From the NCBI RefSeq assembly GCF_001010355.1, contig NZ_JPLA01000024.1, positions 98,798 to 162,797 on the forward strand: DNA of 64,000 nt, given 5' to 3'. The translations under genes and the position numbers were made by a program. Positions 15,042 through 24,468 of the stretch are shown piece after piece; positions within the stretch are counted from its first letter, which is position 1, and the number at the start of each line of letters is the position of its first letter. The DNA comes from Dyella japonica DSM 16301 (lineage in GTDB: Bacteria; Pseudomonadota; Gammaproteobacteria; Xanthomonadales; Rhodanobacteraceae). Under the pieces are notes generated by a model. It saw nothing but the letters and a program-made list of their open reading frames with translations. It was not told where the DNA came from and searched no databases.

Positions 15042-16031
15042 TCAGGGGTGGCCGGCGCGGGCGTGACGTCGGCGTTTGAACCACCAGCGTAAGGACAGCG
15101 CGATGACGATTAAGAGAAGAATGCCGGCCACGCTGATCACCTGCAGCATGCGCGCCTGGCTGTACATCACGTATCGCCCGGACTGTCCGTAGAAGCCATT
15201 GAACGACGCAAGCACCTGGGGCAGGCCGGCAATGTCCTGCTTGCTCAGCGGCAAGGGCGCTTCGTCCGGATGCCAGTTCGAACCCATCGGCTCGACCTGG
15301 CCGCGCGCGTCCAGTTCGACATGTCCGCCAAGCACGGCCGTCACCGGCCGATCGCGCAGATAGTCGTTGATGCGCGTGGCGCTGGCGCGGTCCGCCGCCG
15401 GATCGTCGATGATCAGCCGGCCAGGCAGGAAGAAATCGCCAGTGAACGCCAGGCCGGTCGCTGCGTCGTAGAACGACAGGTGCGAAGGGTAATGGCCCGG
15501 CGTGGCAATGGCATCGATCGTGCGATCGCCCAGATCGATGTGCGCCACATCATGCGGCCATAGCTGGAAACCAAGGCCGGCAATCACCTGCGGCAGATCC
15601 GTGCCGACGATGGACACATCGGGCGCCGAGGCAAACTGCACATCGCCCGAGCGGTGATCCAGATGTCCGTGCGTATGAACAATCAGCAGTGGTATCCGCC
15701 GGCCGTTCACCATGGGGAGCAAGCCGAGGACGGTCGATGCCAGCGGCATCTGTTTGGCGTCAGCGACATCGCCGGTGTCGATCAGCAGGGCGCGGGTCGA
15801 GCCGATCAGCAGGTAGATGAAAGGACCTTCGTAGGTCTGGCACAGGCTCTCACGCAGGATGTAGGTGCGCTCGTCGTAGCGGTGGACCTGCAGCGGGCGG
15901 GGTGGATGCGCCTGGCAATCGGCCGCGCCGGCATCCCAATGGACTTTCAGGTCGCCCGGCACCGGTTGGGCAACCGCTGGGGCGCCGCATAGGGCCGCCA
16001 CGCAGCACAGCACGATCAATGCGATTCTCAT
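15042..16031 (-). CDS. Exported MBL-fold metallo-hydrolase with C-terminal membrane anchor
   Basis: This is a 329-aa protein from ATG 16031, with GAGG and AAGG upstream. It has a signal peptide (LIVLCCVAALCGAPAVAQ). The metal motif HTHGHLDH sits at residues ~119-126. Further ligands appear in ATPGHYPSHLSFYD, GLAFTGDFFL and VLGGHVE. A C-terminal membrane helix (VISVAGILLLIVIALSL) followed by Arg/Lys-rich residues anchors it. Zinc hydrolase activity is well supported, but the substrate cannot be told. It lies 20 bp upstream of the quinone oxidoreductase gene, a likely operon. Confidence 0.88.
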   Translation of the reverse strand: MRIALIVLCCVAALCGAPAVAQPVPGDLKVHWDAGAADCQAHPPRPLQVHRYDERTYILRESLCQTYEGPFIYLLIGSTRALLIDTGDVADAKQMPLASTVLGLLPMVNGRRIPLLIVHTHGHLDHRSGDVQFASAPDVSIVGTDLPQVIAGLGFQLWPHDVAHIDLGDRTIDAIATPGHYPSHLSFYDAATGLAFTGDFFLPGRLIIDDPAADRASATRINDYLRDRPVTAVLGGHVELDARGQVEPMGSNWHPDEAPLPLSKQDIAGLPQVLASFNGFYGQSGRYVMYSQARMLQVISVAGILLLIVIALSLRWWFKRRRHARAGHP

Positions 16032-16109
16032 CCTTGCCTCGACGGACCGGGCGCGACCGGTGCGGCGCGCATACGGAGGGTCCGATGCCGGCGAGGGCAT
16101 GAAGGTTTA

Positions 16110-16133
16110 GGCCGCTGCCGTCGGGCAGCGGCC
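16110..16133 (-). terminator. Hairpin after the phosphatase operon
   Basis: GGCCGCTGCC and GGCAGCGGCC form a 10-bp perfect stem with a 4-nt loop, seven bases 3' of the phosphatase stop codon. There is no strong T-run on the minus strand, so termination is probable rather than certain. Confidence 0.5.
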
Positions 16134-16139
16134 TTCCGT

Positions 16140-17393
16140 TCAGGGTTGGTTGACCGGCATGGCGGGGATCGCCGGATCGATCGATGCCGGGTCGAGCCGG
16201 CCCTTAAGCCAGTCGGCGACGGTGGCCAGCGGGCAGCTGTCCTGGCCGTGGCAGGGCGCCAGGGGCAGGGCATGGCGGACCAGGGCGTTTTCGTTGTGGA
16301 AGTCCGCCTGTCGCAGCGCCGCCAGCGTGGGCATCCAGCTGGATACGCGCAGCGCGTAGCCATCCTTGAGCTTCAGCAGGTCGAACACCAGGGCGCCACC
16401 GGGCGGGTAGTCGTCGGGCTGGCGTTCGTCGTGCCAGTCAACGCCCAGTACGCCGGCCAGGTTGGCCAGGTTGGTGTCGTGTCCCACCAGTAGGATGGTG
16501 CGCGTCCTGGCCGACGCCAGTGGCGCCACGGTGGTGCTGACGCCTGCTGCCTGCTGCAGCGTGGCCATGATATGGGCGAGCAGGTTGGAGCCTGCTTTTG
16601 CGGCGGCGGGCATGCTCTTCTTGGCCAGCGCGAACTGCAGGTTGTGCAACGTGATGATGTGGCCAATCGTCGTTGCGTCACCCTTGCCCCAGGCCACCTG
16701 CGCCGGCGCAAAACCCTGGGCGTATTCCAGCATCAGGTTTTCGCTGAGGCTGCCGGCGGTCTTGAGCGACTTGGCGTGCGCCGCGTCGTCGTCGTGCGCG
16801 GGATCGAGCAGCAGCTTGCGACCTTGCTTGCCCGCTTCCTGCAGGCAGGCGTCGCCGCGGCAGCCCAGCAACACGGACTGGAGTTCCGCCAAGGCGGAAG
16901 GCGGCCACGTCGACGGTGCGACCGCCGCGTCGTCATCCTTCGCGCCGGACTTGCCGACGAAGTGGAACAGCGCATTGTTCTGCTCCGGCGCCAGCGCCAG
17001 ATAGCCGGCGTGGCAAGCGGGCTGCAAACCCTGCACCAGTGCGGCGCCGCTGGCGCGATTGCGCGGCGTGCTGTCGGCGATCACCAGCCACGGATCGTCG
17101 CAGCCGCCGTGGCCCAGGCCATCGGCGGCCAGCATGCGCGCCATGCGCTGGCCGAGCGCGCTGATGCCCTTGGCACCGTGTTCGGTGAGCACGCCGGGGG
17201 CGACCGGCCAGGCCGTCCACGGACGGCTGGCATAAGGCGCGAGCTCCTCGGGCGAACTGGTGGGCGAGCGCACACCGTGGCGCAGCACGATGATGCGGGC
17301 GGCCACGTCTTCGCTTTGCGCCAGCGCCGGCAAACCCGCCAGCGCCGCACCCAGCAGGCAGGCACGCAACAGTAGCAAACGCGTCGCGCCCAT
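16140..17393 (-). CDS. Histidine acid phosphatase (AppA/Agp-like), periplasmic
   Basis: This 417-aa protein has signal peptide LLLLRACLLGAALAGLPALAQ. RHGVRSP at residues ~38-44 holds the phosphohistidine, and a GHDTNLANLAG stretch holds the catalytic HD pair near the C terminus. Both are the signature of two-domain histidine acid phosphatases such as phytase AppA and glucose-1-phosphatase Agp. Its ATG shares a base with the stop codon of the TonB receptor gene (TGATG), so the two are coupled. This suggests that the phosphatase processes what the receptor imports, perhaps phytate or another phosphate ester; that substrate is inference. Confidence 0.9.
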   Translation of the reverse strand: MGATRLLLLRACLLGAALAGLPALAQSEDVAARIIVLRHGVRSPTSSPEELAPYASRPWTAWPVAPGVLTEHGAKGISALGQRMARMLAADGLGHGGCDDPWLVIADSTPRNRASGAALVQGLQPACHAGYLALAPEQNNALFHFVGKSGAKDDDAAVAPSTWPPSALAELQSVLLGCRGDACLQEAGKQGRKLLLDPAHDDDAAHAKSLKTAGSLSENLMLEYAQGFAPAQVAWGKGDATTIGHIITLHNLQFALAKKSMPAAAKAGSNLLAHIMATLQQAAGVSTTVAPLASARTRTILLVGHDTNLANLAGVLGVDWHDERQPDDYPPGGALVFDLLKLKDGYALRVSSWMPTLAALRQADFHNENALVRHALPLAPCHGQDSCPLATVADWLKGRLDPASIDPAIPAMPVNQP

Positions 17394-19891
17394 CACAGCT
17401 TCACCGACAAGTCGAGGAACACGCCGCGACCCGGCAGTCCGAAGAACAACGGCGCGCCGCTGACGGCCTGCGTGCCGGCATACGCGGTGATCTTGTGCAC
17501 GTTGAACAGGTTGTTGATGTCCACGCTCACCGAATAACCCTTGGCGCCCCACGGGCCGGAGGCAGCGCGATAGCCCAGGGCAGCGTCGGTGGTGAAGTAG
17601 CCGCCGATGCGCTGGTCGTTGTGGAACACCGTATTGCCGTTGCTGTCGGTGACATTGTCGACACCGTACTGCTCGCCGGCGAATTTGCCCATCAGCGAAC
17701 CGAAGTAGCCCAGCGGGCTGCTGTAGAGCAGGCCGAGCGCGGCGGTGACCTTGGGCGTGGCGGCGACCTGCACGTCGGAGTTCTTGTAGGTGGCCTTGTT
17801 GTAGCTGGCATTGCCGTACAGGCTCAGCGTCTGCGTCAGCGCGTAGGTCGCTTCGGCTTCCGCGCCCTTATAGATGGCGCCGCCAGCGTTGATGTAGGTG
17901 CTCTCGTTGCCGTTCGAGGTGGCGACTTCGGTGGTCGTCAGGTAGTTGGAGAAGTCGATGTAGTAGACGTCGGCGCCGAAGGTGAATTCACGCGTGGCGT
18001 AGGCGGTGCCGAGCTGATAGTTGGTGGTCTGCTCCGGATCGAGTCCGTGCGAGCCGTTCACTTCGATCACGTCGATGGGCGGCGCGAGAAATCCCTTCGC
18101 CACCTGTGCGTACGCGCTCCACTCGTCGCTGAGTTTTTCGTGCGCGCTCAGCGAGGGCAGGGTGGCGTGATAGGTGGCCTCGGCATACGACGGTACCGGC
18201 GGCGACACCTTGTTGAGCGGCGCGTCCAGCTGGCGCGTCACTTCCGAATAGCGCACGCCGGGGCTCAACGTGAAGCGATCGGTGACGTTCCAGTCGTATT
18301 GCAGATAGGGCTGCACGGTGTCGGTGCGGTCGTCCAGCTGATAGTTGTAGGTCGGGCCATACTTGGTGCCGGTCAGCTGGCCGGTCGTCTCGTCGATCGG
18401 ATACTGGTAGCGCGCGTCCAGGTTGCGCTCCAGCCACACGCCCGTCTGCAGCGAGCCGGGGCCCAGGTCGCGGGCGAGGCGCAGCACGTCGCCGAACGCA
18501 TGAAAGCCCGAGTCGGACAGCTTGCCCGGCACATCGGCGTTGACCTTCTTCAGCTTCTTGCCGTTGGCGTCGTAGAACGTCACGCCATTGTCGGCCGGAT
18601 CATTGTCGCTGGCATCGCTGGTCTTGCGCGCCCAGTGATCGAAGGTGTTGAGGTAGACCTTGTTGTCCACGTCCCAGTCACCGAGGCGGCTGGTGATGCC
18701 GACGTAGGTGAAGCTCGAATAGTAGGCGGCGTTGTTGTAACCCTGGTACGACTGCAGGGTCGGGTCGTTGGTGAGCCCATAGCGCCAGCCGAACTCGTCG
18801 ATCTCTTCCTTGGTCGCGCCCTGCACGGTGTTCTGGTGCTCGCGGTTGTAGCTGGTCACGAAGGTCAGCAGCGTATTGGCGCCCAGCTCGGTGATGGTCT
18901 TGAGGAAGATGTGCTCGCGCTTGTCGTCGGTACCCTTGAGATAGGTATCGCTGGCTTCCTTGGACACATCGGCAAACAGCTTGGTGTGGTCGCCCAGTTG
19001 TTCGTCCGCGCTGACGCCGCCGGCGCGGGTATTCCAGCTGCCGAGGGTGAGATAGGGCGTGATGCCCGATACATCGCTGGGATCGCGCGAACGCAGACCC
19101 ACGGTGCCGCCGAAGGTGGCGTTGCCGATGGTGGAGCCGCCGCCCGGGCCGCGGTCAATTTCCGCCTGGCCGAGCACGTGGTTGTTGAAGTAGGCCGAGG
19201 TGGTGTGATGCAGGTCGCTGGCATCGCCGAACGGAATGCCGTCGAAGGTGATGTTGAACTGGCCATCCTGGAAACCGCGGATGCTGATGCCTTCGTTCTT
19301 GCCCAAGCCCGGGCCTTCGGGCGAGGTCACGGTGACGCTGGGCGCGTACTTGATGATGTCGTCGAAGTTGGCGTTGAAGCGCAGGCCGTCACGAATGAAG
19401 CGCTCGTCGATCACGGACGTCGGCTGTGTCGCATCCAGCGGCGCGGCGCTTGGCGCAAGCGTATCCACTGCATTGGCGTGCACGCTGATAGGCGCCAGGT
19501 CGCGCGTGCCATCGTTGGTGTTGATCGGCGGCAGGCCGCGCGACGCGTCAGCGTCCGCGGCCAGGGCCTTTCCCGCGTTGGGGTCCCGCACGATGGTCAC
19601 CGTGGTGGGCGTCACGTAGCGGTAGTTCAGGCCGGTGCCCTTGAGCAGTTGCGTCAGTTGCTGTTTTGCGTCGGCGCCGGCGGCGGCGCCGCTGCTGCGC
19701 AGACTGTCGGCCACCGCGGGGTCGTACACCACCTGCAGGCCGGTGCTGCGCGAGAACTGATCGAGCGCCTGATTGAGCGGCATCGGCGCAATCGCCGGCG
19801 CTGCTGACGACGTGGGCGCCTGGGCGAAGGCATGAACGGGCAAGGTGCTGCCGAGCAGCAGCGCGATCTGGAGAGCAAGCAGTTTCCGCAT
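17393..19891 (-). CDS. TonB-dependent transducer/receptor with STN domain (FecA-like)
   Basis: This is an 832-aa protein from ATG 19891. After a signal peptide (ALQIALLLGSTLPVHAFA) comes the STN signalling domain, residues ~35-105 (MPLNQALDQFSRSTGLQVVYDP, QQLTQLLKGTGLNYRYV). The plug follows (IKYAPSVTVTSPEGPG, KNEGISIRGFQDGQFNITFDG, AEIDRGPGGGSTIGNATFGG), then the barrel ending GRGVFLDLSVKL. The STN domain and the adjacent fecI/fecR genes show cell-surface signalling. The gene ends in TGATG with the phosphatase gene. Confidence 0.93.
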   Translation of the reverse strand: MRKLLALQIALLLGSTLPVHAFAQAPTSSAAPAIAPMPLNQALDQFSRSTGLQVVYDPAVADSLRSSGAAAGADAKQQLTQLLKGTGLNYRYVTPTTVTIVRDPNAGKALAADADASRGLPPINTNDGTRDLAPISVHANAVDTLAPSAAPLDATQPTSVIDERFIRDGLRFNANFDDIIKYAPSVTVTSPEGPGLGKNEGISIRGFQDGQFNITFDGIPFGDASDLHHTTSAYFNNHVLGQAEIDRGPGGGSTIGNATFGGTVGLRSRDPSDVSGITPYLTLGSWNTRAGGVSADEQLGDHTKLFADVSKEASDTYLKGTDDKREHIFLKTITELGANTLLTFVTSYNREHQNTVQGATKEEIDEFGWRYGLTNDPTLQSYQGYNNAAYYSSFTYVGITSRLGDWDVDNKVYLNTFDHWARKTSDASDNDPADNGVTFYDANGKKLKKVNADVPGKLSDSGFHAFGDVLRLARDLGPGSLQTGVWLERNLDARYQYPIDETTGQLTGTKYGPTYNYQLDDRTDTVQPYLQYDWNVTDRFTLSPGVRYSEVTRQLDAPLNKVSPPVPSYAEATYHATLPSLSAHEKLSDEWSAYAQVAKGFLAPPIDVIEVNGSHGLDPEQTTNYQLGTAYATREFTFGADVYYIDFSNYLTTTEVATSNGNESTYINAGGAIYKGAEAEATYALTQTLSLYGNASYNKATYKNSDVQVAATPKVTAALGLLYSSPLGYFGSLMGKFAGEQYGVDNVTDSNGNTVFHNDQRIGGYFTTDAALGYRAASGPWGAKGYSVSVDINNLFNVHKITAYAGTQAVSGAPLFFGLPGRGVFLDLSVKL

Positions 19892-19998
19892 GGTGCGTCT
19901 GACCTTCGATGGAGTGACATGTGAGCGGGAGGAGTTCACTCCTCGCCGCGGCATGACTCACTACGAGTGCCGAGCGGAGCCATTGGGTACCGCTTTCT

Positions 19999-21123
19999 TC
20001 ATGAATTTTTTCTTACAGCGCGAACGCGCGACAAGCTGGCGACCGAACGCACGACACGCACATCGTCCACGCTGCGGATCACCTGCACATTCGGCAAGGT
20101 CTGCAGGTAGGCCACGAACGCATCCATGTCGCGCGCGTGGAATCGCCCTGAAATAAGCGTGGCGCCGATGCGTGCATCCTCGATCACCAGGGGCCGGCTG
20201 TTGTACGCATTGAAGCGGCGGGCGACCTCGGCGACGCTGGCGCTTTCGAAATGGATGTCGGCCGGCAACCAGTGCGTGCTGCGCGCGAGATCAGCGTGGT
20301 GATCGACGACGTCCAAGGATCCATCCATGTGCATGGTCGCTTCCTGGCCGGCGGTGAGTTCCGCCAAGGGCGACTGCTCATCCGCAAAACCTTCCGGCGT
20401 CCACGACTTCTCGCGGCGCTGCCACAGCTTGACCTTGCCGCTGATCACGGTGACGCGGCCGCCATCGGCGGAGTGATGCGCATCAAACACCGTGCCGATG
20501 TCCTGCAGCTCATTCGCACCCAGCTGCACGCGCAGCGGGCGCGCCGGATCGTGCGCCACGTCGAACAAGGCGCCGCCGCGCAGCACATCGATGCGGCGCG
20601 AGCCGGCATCCATGCTCACCACCACGACACTGTCGCGATCGAGCTGCATGGCGGTGCCGTCGGCCAGCGTGGCGCTGCGCACGGCGTCCTTGGCCGAGGC
20701 GTAGCTGTCCCAGGCTTGCGGCGCGGACGGCAGCCAGGCGGCGACGCCCGTGGCCACCAGCATGACCACAGCCGCTGCCTGTGCAAGCCAGGCGATGCGG
20801 CGCGGTCGAGGCTGGGCGGTGGGCAGTGTCTTGGAAGGCCGCGGCACGGGCAGCGACACCACGGCGGCGTCGTCCGCGGCCAGCGCGCAAAGCTGGGCTT
20901 CATTCAAAGGGTCGAGCGCGCTGGCGGCGCCAAGATCGCCGTGCAGATGCGCCATCGCAAGATATTCGGTGACGTGCAGCGGCGACTCGCGCAGCCATGC
21001 CATGAAAGCCTGCTGCTGCGTCTCGTCGAAGCCTTCCTGTTGATCCAGGTACCAGCTGGCGGCTTCTTCGGTGGCGCGGCGCTGGCGCTCGGCGGCTTCG
21101 CGGTGGCGGGCGAATTCAGTCAT
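19999..21123 (-). CDS. FecR-family anti-sigma/sigma regulator
   Basis: This is a 374-aa inner-membrane protein. The N-terminal cytosolic DUF4880-type part (EEAASWYLDQQEGFDETQQQAFMAWLRESP.H..EY) is followed by one membrane segment (LAQAAAVVMLVATGVAAWL). The periplasmic FecR domain comes next (RSATLADGTAMQLDRDSVVVV, RRIDVLRGGALFDVAHDPARP, VTVISGKVKLW) and a C-terminal region that binds the STN domain of the receptor. It overlaps fecI by 8 bp and lies 107 bp upstream of the receptor gene. It relays receptor occupancy to the sigma factor. Confidence 0.93.
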   Translation of the reverse strand: MTEFARHREAAERQRRATEEAASWYLDQQEGFDETQQQAFMAWLRESPLHVTEYLAMAHLHGDLGAASALDPLNEAQLCALAADDAAVVSLPVPRPSKTLPTAQPRPRRIAWLAQAAAVVMLVATGVAAWLPSAPQAWDSYASAKDAVRSATLADGTAMQLDRDSVVVVSMDAGSRRIDVLRGGALFDVAHDPARPLRVQLGANELQDIGTVFDAHHSADGGRVTVISGKVKLWQRREKSWTPEGFADEQSPLAELTAGQEATMHMDGSLDVVDHHADLARSTHWLPADIHFESASVAEVARRFNAYNSRPLVIEDARIGATLISGRFHARDMDAFVAYLQTLPNVQVIRSVDDVRVVRSVASLSRVRAVRKNS

Positions 21124-21640
21124 AGCGCGCCATCCCGACGCGGCATACAGCCAGCGCCTTGACGATGTACTTCTTCACCATGTGCGTGGAAATGTTCAGT
21201 CGTTCACCAATGTCGCGATAACCCAGCTCATCGCGGTAATGCATCACCAGGGCGGCGCGACACTTGGGCGTGAGTCGCATGATCACGGCAGCCAGGCGCT
21301 GGCGGCGAAGGTCGCGATCCACGTCGGCGGCGGCGTTGCACGGCGTGAACAGGCGCTCGAGCACGTCGTTCACTTCATCGCCGGTCTTGGGGCTGCGCTG
21401 TTTGCGCGCGGCGTGTTCCTTGACCAGGTTCGCCGCGACGGTGAACAGATAAGCCTCGGGCTTCTCGATCAGCTCGGCGCCGCTGCGATCGGTGCGCAGC
21501 AGGCGCAGGTAGAGCTCCTGCACCAGATCCTGCGCATCCCATGCATGCGCCGTGCGCTTGAGGAAATAGCGGTTGAGCGTGTCGTGTTGTTCTTCGAACA
21601 ACTGCGCCAGGCCGGTGGTGGAATCGGCGGTCACGTGCAC
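21116..21640 (-). CDS. FecI-like ECF sigma factor
   Basis: This 174-aa protein has a GTG start (21640, or the second GTG two codons on). Region 2 is seen in LFEEQHDTLNRYFLKRTAHAWDAQDLVQELYLRLL and KPEAYLFTVAANLVKEHAARK. Region 4 is LTPKCRAALVMHYRDELGYRDIGERLNISTHMVKKYIVKAL. It is in the order sigma, FecR, receptor, the Fec-type layout, and should activate the receptor-phosphatase transcript on ligand binding. Confidence 0.93.
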   Translation of the reverse strand: MHVTADSTTGLAQLFEEQHDTLNRYFLKRTAHAWDAQDLVQELYLRLLRTDRSGAELIEKPEAYLFTVAANLVKEHAARKQRSPKTGDEVNDVLERLFTPCNAAADVDRDLRRQRLAAVIMRLTPKCRAALVMHYRDELGYRDIGERLNISTHMVKKYIVKALAVCRVGMARYD

Positions 21641-21916
21641 TCGCAGCGCCGTCGACGCGGTCGTCGGCTGATGAGCCAGGGTGTGCGCTGGAAGCTAGCG
21701 TGACTTTGTGACGATTGCGTGAAAGCGATGAATGCAGCGCAACCGGACGCGCCAAAGCGTGCCGCGCGCCGCGCTGCCGGCACTTACCGCCCGCGCGCAG
21801 ACTGGTGCAGAGTCTCCCGGCTGGCGATACGCCGCAACGGCCTGCGCCAGTGATGATCGGTCTTGAGTGATGCCACCGGCATCTCGGAATAGGGGATCAA
21901 CATGGAGGAAAAACAT

Positions 21917-22492
21917 ATGCATCATGCATCGAACCGTCGGTTTCGTTGGTTGGCCCTGGGCGCCTTGGCGATGTCGTTGACATCGATGGGCGCGATGGCC
22001 GCCAACAGCGTGCCGTCCAGTGGCCTGGGCCAGTCCTGGCCGAACACCACGGACGTCAGCGCCAGTCCGCACTGGCATGTCTATGTGTTCCAGCGCAACG
22101 GTGTGCGCTATGTGCAGATCAACGATCTGAACGGCAAGGTGCGTGCTGCCTTCGCCACGGCCTCGGGCAGCTTCCTCGCCTTGCCGGTGGGCTCCGATGC
22201 CGCGCGCGTGGCCACGCCTGACGAGCCGCTGCCGGCTGCCGGCAACACCAAGGGCGACATCGTCTATCAGGACAGCACGGTGAAGGTGCTGGTGGCGCCG
22301 CAGGCGGATGGTTCGACGGCTACGTATGTCGCTGCGGGCGACTGCCACGACCCGGTCGAATGTAGCTCGCGTTTCCAGGGTCCGTCGAGCAACGCGGTGG
22401 TGACACCGCAGGCTCCCGCCACCACCAAGAACGCGACCACCTCGTCCGGCGATTGCCACGATCCGGTGGAATGCAGCTCGCGCGTCAATTGA
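21917..22492 (+). CDS. Exported hypothetical protein with duplicated GDCHDPVECSSR motif
   Basis: This is a 191-aa protein from ATG 21917, chosen because GGAGG lies 8 nt upstream and within the longer frame's first codons. It has a signal peptide (WLALGALAMSLTSMGAMAA). The middle part is a small strand-rich domain (HWHVYVFQRNGVRYVQIND). The tail holds two copies of GDCHDPVECSSR about 40 residues apart, separated by a Pro/Thr/Ser-rich linker. Each has two Cys and could form a disulfide loop or bind metal. It is divergent from fecI across 276 bp. The family is not recognised. Confidence 0.75.
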   Translation: MHHASNRRFRWLALGALAMSLTSMGAMAANSVPSSGLGQSWPNTTDVSASPHWHVYVFQRNGVRYVQINDLNGKVRAAFATASGSFLALPVGSDAARVATPDEPLPAAGNTKGDIVYQDSTVKVLVAPQADGSTATYVAAGDCHDPVECSSRFQGPSSNAVVTPQAPATTKNATTSSGDCHDPVECSSRVN

Positions 22493-22518
22493 TCGTGCGG
22501 TAAATCCCCGGAGCGCTT

Positions 22519-24156
22519 CTAGCGTGAAGCGCTCCGGTGGATCGCGCTGCTGCGCAGCGAGTCGTGCAGCAGCAAGGTCACGCTGACGTTCGATCCGATG
22601 TCGCGCAGATGCACATCGCCGCCGTAGATATGCGTGCGGTCGCGGATCGAGGAGATGCCCAGCCCGCTGGCGCCCAGCAGCGTCATCGCCTGCTTCCAGG
22701 GTTCCTCGTCCAGCTCCGCGTGGGGCGTCGCGTAACCCATGCCGCGCGTGCCGACCAGGCGCATCACCACCCAGCGTCGCCCGCGCGTGTGTCCGCCGCG
22801 CAGCTGCAGCTGCACATCCTGCATCGGACCGCGCGACAGCACATGGACCAGCACTTCGCAGGCCAGCCGATACAGCGCCATGTGCACGTCGGGGGCCAGC
22901 TGGCTCAGGCCGCGTCCGGACAGTTCACACTGGTAAGTGGCGCCCGCCATCTGGATGGCCTGCGCAAATGGCCCTTCGCGCAGCGTGGCCGGCACGCCGC
23001 GCTCGCGCCAGCCACGCGGGTACAGCGCATTGGCGAGGCGATGCATCTCGTGTTGGGCGAGCGCTACCTGCTTGGCGTAGCTGCGTTCTTCGCTGGTGGG
23101 CAGCACATGTCGAAGACGGTCCAGCAGGCGGTTGTGGTTGTCGCGGATGGTCAGGCCGATGTTTTCCAGCGTGTCGGCCGCCTGGCGCAGCCGCAGCTCT
23201 TCCAGATAGAGGCCTTGTTGCGCAAGCTGGAAGCCGCGCAAGGTATCCATCTGCGTGGCCTGTTCCGCATGTGTCTGATGGGCGATGCGTGAACCCAGCA
23301 TCAGCAAGGTGGTAATGGCGAACGCGATCAGCGCCTGGGCCTGGATGACGCCCGGGTCGCGCACGATCGAGGAGGTCATGGTCACCGCCAGGCTGGCCAG
23401 CGTGCCGCCCAGCGCCGCGCCTTGCCAGCCGTGGCGCGAGGTGAGCCAGACCACCGGCAGGAACATGGCGATGCGAAACACCTGCATGCTGTCGCCCTGG
23501 CTGCTGAACACCAGGCCCATCAGCACCAGCAGAGGCGTCACCACGCCAATCATGGTGTCCTTGACCAGGCGGCTGCGCCACAACTCGGCATCGCGCAGAT
23601 TGGCCGGCTTGCGCGTCTGCCACAGATAGATCGCAATCACCGTGGGCGCGATGGCTAGCGCGCCAAGATAATTGCCGAGGAAATAGCCAAAGATGATTTG
23701 GACGTCCAGCGGGGGCAGCGGCACGCCAGCAGGCACTTCCACCGCCATCAGCACCAAGGCGTCACCGATCGCCGTGAGCACGGCACCAGCGAGTATTACG
23801 CCCAGCAGCATGGGCATGTTGATCTGGTGTGCACCGAGCAGCAGGCGCGCATGGCGGCGCGCCCAGGCCACCGCGCCCATCAAGGGCAGGATCGGCGGTA
23901 CCGCAGCCAGTGCCGACCAGCGCCAGCCGAAGTCGGCCATGCAGTGCCAGGCGTGATAGCCGACCGGGACCATCTCGCCGACCAGCAATGCGGGCCAATA
24001 GCGATAGGGAAACAGCAACAGGCAGGCGACCCGCAGGCCGGCCGGCAGATTCCAGTGAGAGACGGATACGTCGCGTAGCAACGCATAGCTGACGGCGTAC
24101 GCCATGCAAACAGCCACATGACGGCCCCAGGCGCGTGGCGCGATAGCTTCCCCCAT
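22519..24156 (-). CDS. MASE1-domain membrane sensor with degenerate histidine-kinase-like C terminus (UhpB-like)
   Basis: This is a 545-aa protein from ATG 24156 (GGGGAAG upstream). About eight membrane helices over residues 10-290 form a MASE1 domain (LPAGLRVACLLLFPYRYWPALLVGE, IIFGYFLGNYLGALAIAP). A helical linker leads to a HisKA_3-like stretch (ENIGLTIRDNHNRLLDRLRHVLP). The tail has GASGLGISSIRDRTHIYGGD, like the G-box of HATPase domains, but a clear N-box is missing. It may be a pseudokinase or a diverged UhpB. No response regulator adjoins it. Confidence 0.8.
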   Translation of the reverse strand: MGEAIAPRAWGRHVAVCMAYAVSYALLRDVSVSHWNLPAGLRVACLLLFPYRYWPALLVGEMVPVGYHAWHCMADFGWRWSALAAVPPILPLMGAVAWARRHARLLLGAHQINMPMLLGVILAGAVLTAIGDALVLMAVEVPAGVPLPPLDVQIIFGYFLGNYLGALAIAPTVIAIYLWQTRKPANLRDAELWRSRLVKDTMIGVVTPLLVLMGLVFSSQGDSMQVFRIAMFLPVVWLTSRHGWQGAALGGTLASLAVTMTSSIVRDPGVIQAQALIAFAITTLLMLGSRIAHQTHAEQATQMDTLRGFQLAQQGLYLEELRLRQAADTLENIGLTIRDNHNRLLDRLRHVLPTSEERSYAKQVALAQHEMHRLANALYPRGWRERGVPATLREGPFAQAIQMAGATYQCELSGRGLSQLAPDVHMALYRLACEVLVHVLSRGPMQDVQLQLRGGHTRGRRWVVMRLVGTRGMGYATPHAELDEEPWKQAMTLLGASGLGISSIRDRTHIYGGDVHLRDIGSNVSVTLLLHDSLRSSAIHRSASR

Positions 24157-24468
24157 GCTGTTCTTCCCCTTGGCTGCCGTGACTCCCCTGGCTCTCGTGG
24201 GCCAGGGTTTATGTGCTCGGTGCGATATCGTCGTGCACCGGCACCCCCATCATCAGGTCGGGTATCGGTTTGCTTTGCTGCCGCCCTGAATCACCTGTTG
24301 GGCTGCGCCACGTTTTCACTCTGCAATCAGGCGCGGCCGTGTGACACCAGCGCGGACTCTCTCATAAAAGCCGGTGATGTTCTGGTGAAGGGTGTCGCAG
24401 TGTGACGCAGTGCAAATACTTGCGACGCCGTTCACGCAAATTCACGATCAGATCGACAAATCAGGGGC
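24157..24468. other. Intergenic region between osmC-like and MASE1 genes
   Basis: Both flanking genes read leftward, so the promoter of the MASE1 gene should be here. Short plus-strand frames in the region lack ribosome sites. No repeat was noticed. Confidence 0.5.

Noticed and set aside
17495..19807. 770-codon open frame on the plus strand
   Set aside because: It is antisense to the STN-domain TonB receptor, whose domains are unmistakable; long antisense frames are expected at this GC content.
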